Part shown: positions 47,950 through 57,327 of the stretch, in pieces | Position numbering within the stretch: the stretch's first letter is position 1 | Layout of the letters: each line of letters begins with the position of its first letter | Assembly: GCF_028737255.1 (NCBI RefSeq) | Contig: NZ_JAQZAN010000001.1 | Coordinates: 310,001-374,000, forward strand | DNA from: Actinomycetospora straminea | GTDB taxonomy: Bacteria > Actinomycetota > Actinomycetes > Mycobacteriales > Pseudonocardiaceae | Length of the DNA: 64,000 bases | Reading direction: 5' to 3' | Notes under the pieces: generated by a model | The model's database searches: none | What the model saw: the letters and a program-made list of their open reading frames with translations, nothing else | Told to the model about the DNA's origin: nothing | Program-made: the position numbers and the translations under genes

Positions 47950-49320
47950 ATGGCGCAGGACATCATCCCGATCACGCTGGCGCTCACCGCGGGCGACCTC
48001 GTCACGCTCTGGGCCCCGCGGTGGCGCCAGGACGGCGAGGAGTGGGAGGCGTTCCTCGGCGACGACGACGCGCTCTTCGCGTTCGCCGACGCCGCCGACC
48101 TCGCCGCGTGGGTCGCGGGCGCGGAGGAGTCGGGCCAGGAGCACGACCTCGCCGACCACCCGGCCTGGCCCGTGGTCGTCAAGCTCTCGGTCGACGAGCT
48201 GACCCCCGAGGACGTGCAGCGCTACGACGTCGTCGGCGTCCCCGAGCTGGTGGCCGGCGACCCCGACACGTGGACCCTCGACGACCTCGCCGAGGTCGCC
48301 GCCATGTGCCGGTCGCTCGCCGACGTCTGTGACCTCGAGGTCGTGCACGAGGTGCTCGACGCGACCCCGGCCTTCGCCGCGCTGACCGCCGGGCCGCCCG
48401 CCTTCGCCGGCCGCGACGGGCAGGCGCTGTGGGCCGAGCTGGCCGAGGTCGTCGACGAGCGCTGGGACGAGGTCGTCGACGCGCTCGACGCCATGGTCAC
48501 CACGCCCGAGGTCGACGAGGAGCGCGCCGCGCGCCTGCGGGCGACCGCGACCCCGGTGGCCACCGAGGGCGGCGACCTCGACCCGGACGACGCCGACGGC
48601 GAGGAGGCCGCGCCCGCGGAGAACGCCGACAACGACCCCGCGGACCCGGCGGCCGTCGTCGACGACCCGAAGGACGTCCCGGACGACGCCCCCGCCGAGC
48701 TGCGCGAGGACACCACCGGCGAGTCGTTGCGCACCGACCTCGTCGACGCCGCCGAGGAGCCCGAGGAGGGCTTCTGGGAGGAGGTCGGCATCGACCCGAT
48801 CGGCATCACCACGCCCGACGGCGAGGTCATCACGCTGCGGTGCTACCTCGACGACGAGCCGGTCTTCCTCGGCCGCGCCGGGACGATCGAGGCCTTCTCC
48901 TCCGCGCGCGCCCTGCGGACCTGGATCGCCGGCGAGGGCGCCGACGACCACGATCTCGCGGCCGTCACCACCTGGGAGGAGGTCGTGTCCGCCGCGACCG
49001 GCGGGGACCTCGAGATCGAGGTGGCGCCGGAGAACCGCTACGTGCTCGCCGGGCTGGCCGACGACATCGGCGAGGGCCCCGACGTCGTCGACGCCGAGCA
49101 GCTCGAGCTCGCCGTCGAGCTCGTCACCGACGCCGCGGACTGGGCGGGCGAGAGCCGCACCCGCGAGGCGCTCGCGCCGTCGGAGAGCCTGGGGTGGCTC
49201 GTGTCGTTCGTGGTCCGCCCGGACCCGACGCGGCTGACGCCCTCGCCGCCCTTCGACCGCGAGGCCGCGGCGTGGCGCGCGCTCGAGGACCGCTTCCTGG
49301 GACGTCTGCGGCGGCACTGA
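47950..49320 (+). CDS. Conserved acidic actinobacterial protein with internal duplication
   Basis: 456 residues, strongly acidic, no signal peptide or membrane segment. Two similar halves flank an Asp/Glu/Pro-rich linker (residues about 205-260). The N half has LFAFADAADLAAWVAGAEE and HDLADHPAWPVVV. The C half has IEAFSSARALRTWIAGEGA and HDLAAVTTWEEVV. Each is followed by a helical segment with VVDA/EQLELAVEL-like text. Relatives in actinobacteria have sometimes been called 'primosomal protein' without evidence. I cannot assign a function. Confidence 0.72.
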   Translation: MAQDIIPITLALTAGDLVTLWAPRWRQDGEEWEAFLGDDDALFAFADAADLAAWVAGAEESGQEHDLADHPAWPVVVKLSVDELTPEDVQRYDVVGVPELVAGDPDTWTLDDLAEVAAMCRSLADVCDLEVVHEVLDATPAFAALTAGPPAFAGRDGQALWAELAEVVDERWDEVVDALDAMVTTPEVDEERAARLRATATPVATEGGDLDPDDADGEEAAPAENADNDPADPAAVVDDPKDVPDDAPAELREDTTGESLRTDLVDAAEEPEEGFWEEVGIDPIGITTPDGEVITLRCYLDDEPVFLGRAGTIEAFSSARALRTWIAGEGADDHDLAAVTTWEEVVSAATGGDLEIEVAPENRYVLAGLADDIGEGPDVVDAEQLELAVELVTDAADWAGESRTREALAPSESLGWLVSFVVRPDPTRLTPSPPFDREAAAWRALEDRFLGRLRRH

Positions 49321-49471
49321 AGCCCAGCGCACCCCTGGTGCTCGTGTGGTGGACGGCAGCCTGCCTGTCCATCACCCGGATGGGGTGGGCTCTCCGGGGG
49401 TGTTTACGCTTCGGCACCGCCGAGACCGGCCGCCCCCGGGGCCGGAGCCGTCGCAGAGAGATGGGCGCCGC

Positions 49472-50521
49472 GTGATCGACAACAGCCAGACCATGTCCTT
49501 CGACCGCATGCGCAGCATGCTGGTGCGGGCGGCCGAGGTCCGGGACAGCGAGCAGCAGCAGATCTTCGACTCGCTGGACGAGATCCACGGCCGCCTCGCG
49601 GCCCTCGACGGGCTGGGCGCGATCCGCAAGCGCCTCTCCGACGTGCCCGACCGCACCGAGATGAGCGTCCTCGCCGAGCGCCTCGACGAGACCGTCGCGA
49701 AGCTCGACAGCCAGGAGTCCTCGGTCGCCTCGCTGGCCCGGCTGGTCGAGGGCCTCGTGGACCGGGTGGCCGACCGCCTGGCCACCCCCTTCGCCCAGCT
49801 CGACGGCCGTCTGGACGGCGTGACCGGCCGCTTCGAGGGCGTCGCGGGCCGCATGGACGGGCTCGAGGACCGGATCTCCGGGCTGCACAAGCGCCTCGAC
49901 GACCTCGACAACCGCCTCGACCGCCACGAGATGCGCCTCGACGGGCTGCCCGCCGCGGTCACCGGCCCGGTCCGCGAGCGCGTCGACGCCGTCGACGCCG
50001 GCCTGCGCGACCGTCTCGAGGACCTCGCCAAGGGCGTGTCCGAGGAGCTCACCGGGACCCGCGAGGCCGCGCGCACCGACGCCACCACCACCCGCAGCGA
50101 GACCGCGGAGCAGGTCGGCGAGGTCACCCGCCGCCTCGAGCAGCTGACCAGCCGCCTCGACCAGGTCGGCACCCGCCTCGACGGCGTCGAGTCCGGCCTC
50201 GGCGAGCGCGTCGGTGCGCTGTCGACGTCGGTGGAGACCGGCCTCGACCGCCTCGACGGCACCCTGGTCAACCGCCCCGACCACGAGGCCGTCGTCGCCC
50301 TGGTCCGCCAGGCCAACGAGGAGTCCGAGCGCCGCAACGCCGGGCACCTCGACGAGGCCATGGCCACCTTCGCCGAGATCATCCTCGGCCCGGGCGGGGG
50401 CTCCGCCGGCTCCATGCCCGCGCCGCGCCCGACCGCCCGCCGCGGCAGCCGCAAGCCGGCCGCCCGCGACACCCAGGTCAACGGCGCCGAGCTGCCGACG
50501 GAGCACGGCGCCGAGGGCTGA
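49472..50521 (+). CDS. Long coiled-coil protein
   Basis: 349 residues from GTG 49472 (ATG 49493 is possible). From residue 30 to 290 nearly everything is amphipathic helix with recurring RLD-containing heptads (GRLDGVTGRFEGVAGRMDGLE, RLDDLDNRLDRHEMRLDGL). The tail is Pro/Arg-rich. No enzyme motif, signal or membrane segment. It may be a cytoplasmic scaffold. It lies between the acidic protein and the carboxypeptidase. Confidence 0.75.
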   Translation: MIDNSQTMSFDRMRSMLVRAAEVRDSEQQQIFDSLDEIHGRLAALDGLGAIRKRLSDVPDRTEMSVLAERLDETVAKLDSQESSVASLARLVEGLVDRVADRLATPFAQLDGRLDGVTGRFEGVAGRMDGLEDRISGLHKRLDDLDNRLDRHEMRLDGLPAAVTGPVRERVDAVDAGLRDRLEDLAKGVSEELTGTREAARTDATTTRSETAEQVGEVTRRLEQLTSRLDQVGTRLDGVESGLGERVGALSTSVETGLDRLDGTLVNRPDHEAVVALVRQANEESERRNAGHLDEAMATFAEIILGPGGGSAGSMPAPRPTARRGSRKPAARDTQVNGAELPTEHGAEG

Positions 50522-50580
50522 GGCGCCCGTCCGGGTGCCCGGCCCGGCCCGGCGCCCGCGGGCGGCGCAGGACCGGCGTC

Positions 50581-50586
50581 TACTGT
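50581..50586 (+). promoter_or_regulatory. Leaderless -10 element (TACTGT)
   Basis: TACTGT ends seven bases before GTG 50594 of the carboxypeptidase gene, leaving no room for a Shine-Dalgarno. Confidence 0.45.
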
Positions 50587-50593
50587 CGCCCCG

Positions 50594-51805
50594 GTGCGTT
50601 CCCGACGGCCGCTGGCGCTCCTGACGGTGCTGGCGGCGCTCCTCCTCGGCGCCCTGCCGGGTCTCGCCGGCACGGCGAGCGCCGCCCCGGCGGGTGTCGA
50701 CTGCCCGTTCGGCACCGCGCCCGGCCCGCCGGTCGACGACTCGGAGGTCCCGCAGCCCGGGCAGGCCGAGCCCACCCCGCTCCCCGTCCCGGACCCGCCC
50801 GTCGGCGGCCCCGGCATGGGCACCTGCGGGGACGCGGTCGCCCCGGGCGCCCCGGCCGCGCCGGCCGTCGGCGTCGTGTCCTACGTGCTCGCCGACCTCG
50901 ACTCCGGCGCCGTGCTCGCCGTCCGCAACCCGCACGCGCGGCTGCGCCCGGCGTCGCTGATGAAGACCCTCACCGGCCTGCTCGTGGCCCGGCGGCTCCC
51001 GCTCGACGAGACGATCACCGGGACGCAGGAGGACGCCGACCAGGAGGGCACCCGGGTCGGCATCGGGCCCGGCGGGCAGTACACGATCCGCCAGGTCTTC
51101 GACTCGATGATGATGGCCTCGGGCAACGACGCCGCCCACGCGCTGGCGGTCCGACTCACCGGCAGCGTCCCGGCCACCGTCGACCTCATGAACGCCACCG
51201 CCCGCGAGATCGGCGCGCTCGACACGCGCGCGGCCACGCCGTCGGGGCTCGACGGCCCGGGCATGCAGACCTCGGCCTACGACCTCGCCTCGATCTTCCG
51301 CGTCGCCATGCGGGAGGAGCCGTTCGCGCAGGCCGTCGCCACCCGGCGCATCCCGTTCCCGGGCTACGCCGACAACCCGCCGTTCGAGGTCGTCAACGAC
51401 AACCGGCTCCTGACCTCCGGCTACCCCGGCTACATCGGCGGCAAGACCGGGTTCACCGACGACGCCCGGCACACCTTCATCGGCGCCGCGGAGCAGAACG
51501 GGCGGCGGCTGGTGGTGGTGCTCATGCGCGGCGAGCAGCGCCCGGTGCCGATGTACCAGCAGGCGCAGGCCCTCCTCGACCACGGCTTCGCGCTGACCGA
51601 CCCGCAGGGCATCGGCACGCTGACCGACGAGCGGTCGGCCGACCCGGAGCTCGCCACCCCGCCCGACGGCGGGGAGGACGACGGGGAGGACACCGTCGCG
51701 CCGGAGTCGGGCGCGGCGTCGTCGTCCTGGGGCACACCGCTGCTGCTCATCGCGGTCGTCGCCGGCGTCGGGGGCCTCGTCGCGCTGCGCGCCGGGCGCC
51801 GATGA
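50594..51805 (+). CDS. D-alanyl-D-alanine carboxypeptidase (penicillin-binding protein 5/DacA type)
   Basis: 403 residues. A signal peptide (LALLTVLAALLLGALPGLAGTASA) is followed by a Pro-rich spacer. The serine peptidase S11 domain has SLMK at 121-124 (catalytic Ser and Lys), SGN in MMMASGNDAAHAL, and KTG in YIGGKTGFTDDAR. A C-terminal helix (PLLLIAVVAGVGGLVAL) anchors it to the membrane. It trims the terminal D-Ala of peptidoglycan stem peptides. Its last codons overlap the acyl-CoA synthetase start (ATGA). Confidence 0.93.
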   Translation: MRSRRPLALLTVLAALLLGALPGLAGTASAAPAGVDCPFGTAPGPPVDDSEVPQPGQAEPTPLPVPDPPVGGPGMGTCGDAVAPGAPAAPAVGVVSYVLADLDSGAVLAVRNPHARLRPASLMKTLTGLLVARRLPLDETITGTQEDADQEGTRVGIGPGGQYTIRQVFDSMMMASGNDAAHALAVRLTGSVPATVDLMNATAREIGALDTRAATPSGLDGPGMQTSAYDLASIFRVAMREEPFAQAVATRRIPFPGYADNPPFEVVNDNRLLTSGYPGYIGGKTGFTDDARHTFIGAAEQNGRRLVVVLMRGEQRPVPMYQQAQALLDHGFALTDPQGIGTLTDERSADPELATPPDGGEDDGEDTVAPESGAASSSWGTPLLLIAVVAGVGGLVALRAGRR

Positions 51806-53271
51806 CCTCCGGGGTGGACGGGCCGGCGGACGAGCCCCTCGGCGAGGCGTTCACGCGACTGGCGCGCGAGCGCCCCGACCGGCCGGCGGTCACCGACGAC
51901 ACCGCGACGTGGACGCGCGCGCAGCTCGAGGCCCACGCCAACCGGTGGGCGCACGAGCTCGCCGACCGCGGCGTCGGTCCCGGCGACTTCGTCTCGATCG
52001 CGCTGCCCAACGTCGCCGAGCACTACGCGCTGACGCTCGCGGCCTGGAAGCTCGGCGCGGTCCCGCAGCCCGTGTCGCACCGCCTCGCGCCCGGCGAGCT
52101 CGCCGCCGTGCTCGACGTCGTGCGCCCGCCGGTCGTGGTCGGCCTCGCCCCCGGCACCGACGTCGCGGCCCCCGAGGGCACCGACGTCCTCCCGCTCGGG
52201 CACCGCCCCGCCGGCCCCGACACCCCGCCGCCGCCCGCGCCCGCCCCGCCCGCGTGGAAGGCACCGACGTCCGGCGGGTCGACCGGGCGACCCAAGGTCA
52301 TCGTCGCCGGGGAGCCGGGCACGACCGGGTCCGTCACGACCCGCGCGCCGGTCTACCGCATCGAGCCCGACGGCGTGCTGCTCTGCACGGCGCCGCTGTT
52401 CCACAACGCGCCGTACCTGTTCTCGCTGCTCGGGCTCATGACCGGCAACCACGTCGTGCTCATGGGCCGCTTCGACGCCGCCCGGGCCCTGCAGCTCGCC
52501 GAGCACCACGCCGCGACCTGGATCTACGCGGTGCCGACGATGATGGGGCGGATGGTGCGGGAGCCCCACCTCCCCGAGCTGCCCGCCCTGCGCACCCTCT
52601 TCCACATCGGCGCGCCGTGCCCGCCCGCGGTGAAGCGCGCGGTCATCGACTGGCTCGGCCCCGACCGCGTGCTCGAGGGCTACGCCGCCACCGAGGCGCA
52701 GGCGCGCACCACCATCACCGGCCGGGAGTGGCTCGCGCACCCCGGCTCGGTCGGGCGGGTCACCGGCGGCGAGATCGAGGCCCGCACCCTCGACGGCGGC
52801 CGGCGCTGCGCGGTCGACGAGGTCGGCGAGCTGTGGCTGCGCCCCGAGCCCGGCCGGGTGACCTACCGCTACGTCGGCGCCGAGCCCCGCACCCGCCCGG
52901 GCGGCTGGGAGTCGCTCGGCGACATGGGCCGGTTCGACGCCGAGGGCTACCTCTACCTCGCCGACCGGGCCGGCGACATGATCGTCGTCGGCGGGCAGAA
53001 CGTGTACCCCGCCGAGGTCGAGGCCGCGGTCCTCGAGCACCCGGCGGTGGTGTCGTGCGTCGTCGTCGGGGCCCCCGACGACGACCTGGGCTCGGTGCCC
53101 CACGCGGTCGTGCAGCTCGACCCGGCGGCCGGTGAGGTCACCGACGCCGACCTCGACGCCCACGCCGCCGCGCGGCTGTCCCGGGCGAAGCGGCCACGGG
53201 TGTGGCGACGCTCCGCGGGACCGCTGCGCGACGACGCGGGCAAGGTGCGGCGGTCGTCGTTCCAGCAGTGA
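51802..53271 (+). CDS. AMP-dependent acyl-CoA synthetase/ligase
   Basis: 489 residues. The adenylate-forming pattern includes APTSGGSTGRPKVIV (ATP loop), FHNAPYLFSLLGLM, YAATEAQARTTI, SLGDMGRFDAEGYLYLADR and the C-terminal DDAGKVRRSSFQ with the catalytic Lys. It activates a carboxylic acid with ATP and CoA. The protein is slightly short for the family. It is coupled to the carboxypeptidase and converges with the monooxygenase at 53284. Possible substrate: acids released by the neighbouring oxygenase/esterase, but this is speculation. Confidence 0.88.
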   Translation: MTSGVDGPADEPLGEAFTRLARERPDRPAVTDDTATWTRAQLEAHANRWAHELADRGVGPGDFVSIALPNVAEHYALTLAAWKLGAVPQPVSHRLAPGELAAVLDVVRPPVVVGLAPGTDVAAPEGTDVLPLGHRPAGPDTPPPPAPAPPAWKAPTSGGSTGRPKVIVAGEPGTTGSVTTRAPVYRIEPDGVLLCTAPLFHNAPYLFSLLGLMTGNHVVLMGRFDAARALQLAEHHAATWIYAVPTMMGRMVREPHLPELPALRTLFHIGAPCPPAVKRAVIDWLGPDRVLEGYAATEAQARTTITGREWLAHPGSVGRVTGGEIEARTLDGGRRCAVDEVGELWLRPEPGRVTYRYVGAEPRTRPGGWESLGDMGRFDAEGYLYLADRAGDMIVVGGQNVYPAEVEAAVLEHPAVVSCVVVGAPDDDLGSVPHAVVQLDPAAGEVTDADLDAHAAARLSRAKRPRVWRRSAGPLRDDAGKVRRSSFQQ

Positions 53272-53283
53272 CCGGCTGTACCG

Positions 53284-54795
53284 CTACCGGTACTGCAAGG
53301 ACCCGTCGTCGAGGTCGGCCGCGGGCAGCGTGTGCCGCTCCTCGGCGTACTCGTGCATGTGCGTCCACGGCGCACGGTCGCCCTGCTTGAACATCTTGTG
53401 CTGGCTGCGCATGACGTACCCGGAGTTGAAGTTCTCCGGGTCCGACCACGGCCGGATCTCCATGTCGGCGTCCTCGGGGCGCAGCGTCGGCGTCACCGTC
53501 GTCGCCCCCTTGGCCTCCATGTGCGCCAGCAGGCGGCAGACCAGGTCGGAGACGAGGTCGGCGCGCAGCGTCCAGCTGTGCCGGAAGTAGCCGAAGACGT
53601 AGGCCATGTTCGGGATGCCCGAGATCATGATCCCGCGCCAGGTGACCGCCTGGGAGACGTCGACCGGCTCGTCGTCGACCGTGAACGGGATGTCGCCGAG
53701 GGCGCTGAGGTTGAACCCGGTGGCGGACACGACGATGTCGGCCTCGAGCTCCTGGCCCGACGAGGTCCGGATGCCGGTCTCGGTGAAGGTGTCGATGGTG
53801 TCGGTGACCACCGACGCCCGGCCCTCCTTGATCGCGGTGAAGATGTCGCCGTCGGGCACGACCGCGATCCGCTGCTGCCACGGGCGGTAGCCCGGGTTGA
53901 AGTCCTTCTCGACGTCGTAGCCCTCGGGGAGGTACGGCCGCATCTCCCCCAGCAGGAACTGCCGCGCCTCCTCCGGGGTCTCCAGGCACATCCGGGTCAG
54001 CTCGTTGAACTGCTCGATGTAGGCCCGCCGGAGGATCTCGTGCGTCCAGTCCTCGGGGATGTCGAGCGCGCGCAGCTGCACCGCCAGCTCGTGGGTCTTC
54101 GGCACCGCGGCGACGAACGTCGGCGTGCGCTGCAGCATCGTCACGTGCGCGGCCTTCTCGGCCATCGCCGGAACGACCGTGGCGGCCGTCGCGCCGCTGC
54201 CGATGACGACGACGCGCTTGCCCTCCCAGTCGAGGTCCTCGGGCCAGGTCTGGGGGTGGACGATGACCCCGCGGAAGTCCTCCATCCCCGGCCACTCGGG
54301 GCGGTAGGGGTCCTGGTGGTTGTAGTAGCCCTGGCACATCCACAGGAAGTCGCAGGTCATCCGCACCGTCTCGCCGGTGTCCCCGCGCAGCACGTCGAGG
54401 GTCCAGCGGTGGTCGGACGACGACCAGGACGCGGCGGTGACCTCGTGGCGGTAGCGGATCGCCGCCTTGAGGTCGTCCTCCTCGATGACCTCGTCGAGGT
54501 AGTTGGTGATCTCCTCGGAGGTGGCGATCGACGGCCCGCGCCACGGCTTGTGGGCGTACCCGTAGGTGAACAGGTCCGAGTCCGAACGGGCGCCGGGGAA
54601 CCGGTGGGTCCACCAGGTCCCGCCCCGTCCGGGCATCTTCTCGAGGATGGCGAAGGTCTTGTCGGGGAAGCGCTCGCGCAGGTGGTGGCCGGCGTCGATG
54701 CCGGACACGCCGGCCCCGATGACGAGGACGTCGACGTGCTCGACGCCGTCGGCCCCGGTGGCCGCGCCCGCGGGCGCGTTCTCGGTGATGGTCAC
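53284..54795 (-). CDS. Flavin-containing Baeyer-Villiger-type monooxygenase (EthA-like)
   Basis: 503 residues from GTG 54795. VLVIGAGVSGIDAGHHL binds FAD and VVVIGSGATAATVVPAM binds NADPH. FRGVIVHPQTWP matches the FxGxxxHxxxW(P/D) fingerprint of Baeyer-Villiger monooxygenases. GGTWWTHRFPGARSDSD and the C-terminal region resemble EthA of Mycobacterium tuberculosis. It would insert oxygen next to a ketone, giving an ester. GAGAGGAG precedes the start. The esterase 11 bp upstream in the same operon could hydrolyse the product. Confidence 0.9.
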   Translation of the reverse strand: MTITENAPAGAATGADGVEHVDVLVIGAGVSGIDAGHHLRERFPDKTFAILEKMPGRGGTWWTHRFPGARSDSDLFTYGYAHKPWRGPSIATSEEITNYLDEVIEEDDLKAAIRYRHEVTAASWSSSDHRWTLDVLRGDTGETVRMTCDFLWMCQGYYNHQDPYRPEWPGMEDFRGVIVHPQTWPEDLDWEGKRVVVIGSGATAATVVPAMAEKAAHVTMLQRTPTFVAAVPKTHELAVQLRALDIPEDWTHEILRRAYIEQFNELTRMCLETPEEARQFLLGEMRPYLPEGYDVEKDFNPGYRPWQQRIAVVPDGDIFTAIKEGRASVVTDTIDTFTETGIRTSSGQELEADIVVSATGFNLSALGDIPFTVDDEPVDVSQAVTWRGIMISGIPNMAYVFGYFRHSWTLRADLVSDLVCRLLAHMEAKGATTVTPTLRPEDADMEIRPWSDPENFNSGYVMRSQHKMFKQGDRAPWTHMHEYAEERHTLPAADLDDGSLQYR

Positions 54796-54806
54796 GGGTG
54801 CTCCTC

Positions 54807-55751
54807 TCAGGCGCTGACGGTGGCGCTCAGGACGGGACGCATGGCGGCGACGGCGTCGTCGACCATCCGGCCGCCCGACGGCGTGGCGCCGAGCGTCCAG
54901 AGGAAGCCGTGGATCATGCCGTCGTAGCGGGTGGCGGTGACGGTGTTGCCGGCCGCCTCGAGCTTGCGGGCGTAGGCCTCGCCCTCGTCGCGCAGCGGGT
55001 CGAACTCGGCGGTCGCGACGAACGCCGGGGGCAGGTTGCTGAGGTCCTGGGCGCGCAGCGGGAACGTGTACGGGTCGTCGCTCGGGTCGGTGGCGCCGAG
55101 GTAGTGCGCCCAGAACCACTGCATGGTGGCGCGGCCGAGCAGGTAGCCCTCGCCGTTGTCGTTGATCGAGGGGCTCGTCCAGTCGAAGTCGACGACCGGG
55201 TAGATGAGCAGCTGGAAGGCGATCGCCGGGCCGCCGCGGTCGCGCGCGGCGAGGCTGACCGCGGCCGCGAGGTGACCGCCGGCCGAGTCGCCGCCGACCG
55301 CGAGGCGCGATGCGTCGACGCCCAGCTCCTCGGCGTGCTCGGCGACCCACACCGTCGCCGCGTAGCAGTCGTCGAAGGCCGCGGGCTGCACGTGCTCGGG
55401 GGCGAGGCGGTAGTCGACCGACACCACGGTGACGCCCGCGGCGTTGGCGATCTGCCGGCACGGGCGGTCGACGGTCTCGATGTCGCCGATGACCCAGCCG
55501 CCGCCGTGGAAGTACACGAGCACCCCGTGGGGGAGGTCGCCGGACGGCGTGTAGATGCGCACCGGGATGTCGCCGGCGGGACCGGGGATGGCCCGGTTCT
55601 TCACGTCGGCGACGTCCTCGGCCGGCGGCTGCAGGTCGACGAACGCGGCCGTCGCCTGGCGCGCCTGCGGCACGGTCATGCACTCGATCGGCGGCATGCC
55701 CTGCTCGACGAGGGCATCGAGCAGTGCTTGGGCCTCGGGGTGGACGGGCAC
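54807..55751 (-). CDS. Alpha/beta hydrolase, hormone-sensitive lipase family esterase
   Basis: 314 residues from GTG 55751 with AGGAG upstream. VLVYFHGGGWVIGD has the HGGGW oxyanion motif, AVGGDSAGGHLAA the catalytic Ser, EFDPLRDEGEAYA the Asp and DGMIHGF the His. These enzymes hydrolyse short-chain esters. It forms an operon with the Baeyer-Villiger monooxygenase, so ketone to ester to acid plus alcohol is a reasonable pathway. Divergent from the PucR-type regulator at 55986. Confidence 0.9.
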   Translation of the reverse strand: MPVHPEAQALLDALVEQGMPPIECMTVPQARQATAAFVDLQPPAEDVADVKNRAIPGPAGDIPVRIYTPSGDLPHGVLVYFHGGGWVIGDIETVDRPCRQIANAAGVTVVSVDYRLAPEHVQPAAFDDCYAATVWVAEHAEELGVDASRLAVGGDSAGGHLAAAVSLAARDRGGPAIAFQLLIYPVVDFDWTSPSINDNGEGYLLGRATMQWFWAHYLGATDPSDDPYTFPLRAQDLSNLPPAFVATAEFDPLRDEGEAYARKLEAAGNTVTATRYDGMIHGFLWTLGATPSGGRMVDDAVAAMRPVLSATVSA

Positions 55752-55955
55752 GGGGGCTCCTGGGGGGTCGACGACGTCGGCCTCCTCACCGTGACCGAGC
55801 ACACACGCACCGCGCCTCGTCCCCGGGGCACGAAGGCTGCGCGCGGATTTGTCCCCGCCCGGTCGGGCGGCGCCGGACACCCAGCGTGTGCTGGTCGCCA
55901 CTCCGCCGGACGGCTACCGTCGCGCGGGAGGGCCGACAGCGGCGGTCGGGACCCC

Positions 55956-55992
55956 GGGTGGTGGTCGCAGGGTGGTGGTCGCGGGGTGGTGA
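55956..55992 (+). repeat. Direct repeats at the start of the PucR-type gene
   Basis: GGGTGGTGGTCGC occurs at 55956-55968 and 55970-55982, followed by a partial third copy (GGGTGGTGA, 55984-55992) that includes the candidate start codons. The 14-bp period is not a whole number of helical turns. It could be an operator for autoregulation, or simple slippage. Confidence 0.5.
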
Positions 55993-57308
55993 CGATCGAG
56001 CCCTCGGCGAGCCCGGCCCGTGGCGGCGCCGCGGCGGACGTCACGGACGTCGCGGGTGAGGTCGCCGAGGTCGCCGCCGCGCTCGGCCCGCGCCGCGGCG
56101 AGGTCAGCGCGTCGATCAGCGACGTGCTCGCCACCCGGATCGACGACCTGCGCGGCGACCCCGCCCTGCGCGACCTGCTCGGCGCGAGCGTCGAGGGCAA
56201 CGTCGAGACGATCCTGCACGTCCTGCGCCACGATCTCGACCCGCGCGCCGTCGAGCCACCGGCCGCGGCCGTCGCGTACGCGCAGCGGCTCGCGCAGCAC
56301 GAGGTGCCGGTCAACGCGCTGATCCGGGCCTACCGCGTCGGGCAGTCGCACCTCATGGAGTGGGCGTTCGCCGAGGCCACCCGCCGGGCGGGGGACGTGG
56401 CCGCGGCCGCGTCGCAGCGCATCGTGCTCGTGGTCATGGAGTACGTCGACCACGTCACCCAGCACGTCGTCGCGGCCTACGAGGCCGAGCGGGAGCGCGG
56501 GCGCCGCGGCCGGCACGCGCTGCGGGTGGCGCGCGTGCGCGACGTGCTCGCCGGTCGCGCCGCGAGCGCACCCGACGACCGGCTCGCGGTGGAGTCGACG
56601 CTGGGCTACCGCTTCTCGGCGGTCCACCTGGGGCTCGTGGTGTGGCGCGACCCCGGCGACGGTGCCGGGGCGGACGGGGCCGGGTTCGGGACGTTCGAGC
56701 GCGTGGCGCTGGACGTCGGTACCGCGCTGGGCGCCGCGGGCCGTCCGCTCGTGGTGCCCTGGGACGCCGACAGCGCGTGGGCGTGGCTGCCCTGCCGCGA
56801 CGACGCGGCGCCGTCGCGGGAGGTCGTCGCCGGGGTCCTCGCCCGCCACGCCCCGGGGCTGCACGTCGCGGCCGGGTCGCCGGCCGGCGGGGTCGAGGGC
56901 TTCCGCACCACCCACGACCAGGCACGACGGGCCCGCGACGTCGCGCTCGCCGGGGGCGGGGAGCCGCCGGCGGTGACGGTGTTCGACGAAGTCGGCGCGG
57001 TGGCCCTGCTCTGCGCCGACCGCGACGGCGCCCTGGCGTGGGTGCGCCGGGTGCTCGGCCCGCTGGCCGACCCGGACCCGGGGGCCGAGCGGCTGCGCGA
57101 GACCCTGCGGGTGTTCCTCGCGACCGGGGGCAGCCTCGCGAGCACCGCCAAGCGCCTGCAGGTGCACCGCAACACGGTCAAGTACCGCGTCGGGCGCGCC
57201 CACGAGGTCCGCGGCCGCCCCCTCGGCGACGACCGCCTCGACGTCGAGCTCGCGCTGCTCGCGTGCGCGTGGCTGGGGCCGTCCGGGTCGAGCGCGCCGG
57301 CCGGCTGA
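55986..57308 (+). CDS. PucR/CdaR-type transcriptional regulator
   Basis: 440 residues from GTG 55986 (or 55989). The first 180 residues are helical, with RAYRVGQSHLMEWAFAEATRR. A degenerate GGDEF-like middle follows. The C-terminal helix-turn-helix (HTH_30) has LRVFLATGGSLASTAKRLQVHRNTVKYRVGRA. Such regulators respond to metabolites or unknown signals. Divergent from the monooxygenase-esterase operon, so that operon is the likely target. Confidence 0.85.
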   Translation: MVTIEPSASPARGGAAADVTDVAGEVAEVAAALGPRRGEVSASISDVLATRIDDLRGDPALRDLLGASVEGNVETILHVLRHDLDPRAVEPPAAAVAYAQRLAQHEVPVNALIRAYRVGQSHLMEWAFAEATRRAGDVAAAASQRIVLVVMEYVDHVTQHVVAAYEAERERGRRGRHALRVARVRDVLAGRAASAPDDRLAVESTLGYRFSAVHLGLVVWRDPGDGAGADGAGFGTFERVALDVGTALGAAGRPLVVPWDADSAWAWLPCRDDAAPSREVVAGVLARHAPGLHVAAGSPAGGVEGFRTTHDQARRARDVALAGGGEPPAVTVFDEVGAVALLCADRDGALAWVRRVLGPLADPDPGAERLRETLRVFLATGGSLASTAKRLQVHRNTVKYRVGRAHEVRGRPLGDDRLDVELALLACAWLGPSGSSAPAG

Positions 57309-57327
57309 GCAGGCGCAGCGGGCCGGG

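Noticed and set aside
55676..56314. Minus-strand ORF across the gap between the esterase and the regulator
   Set aside because: It is antisense to the PucR-type gene and lacks any domain; the region is a divergent promoter area.
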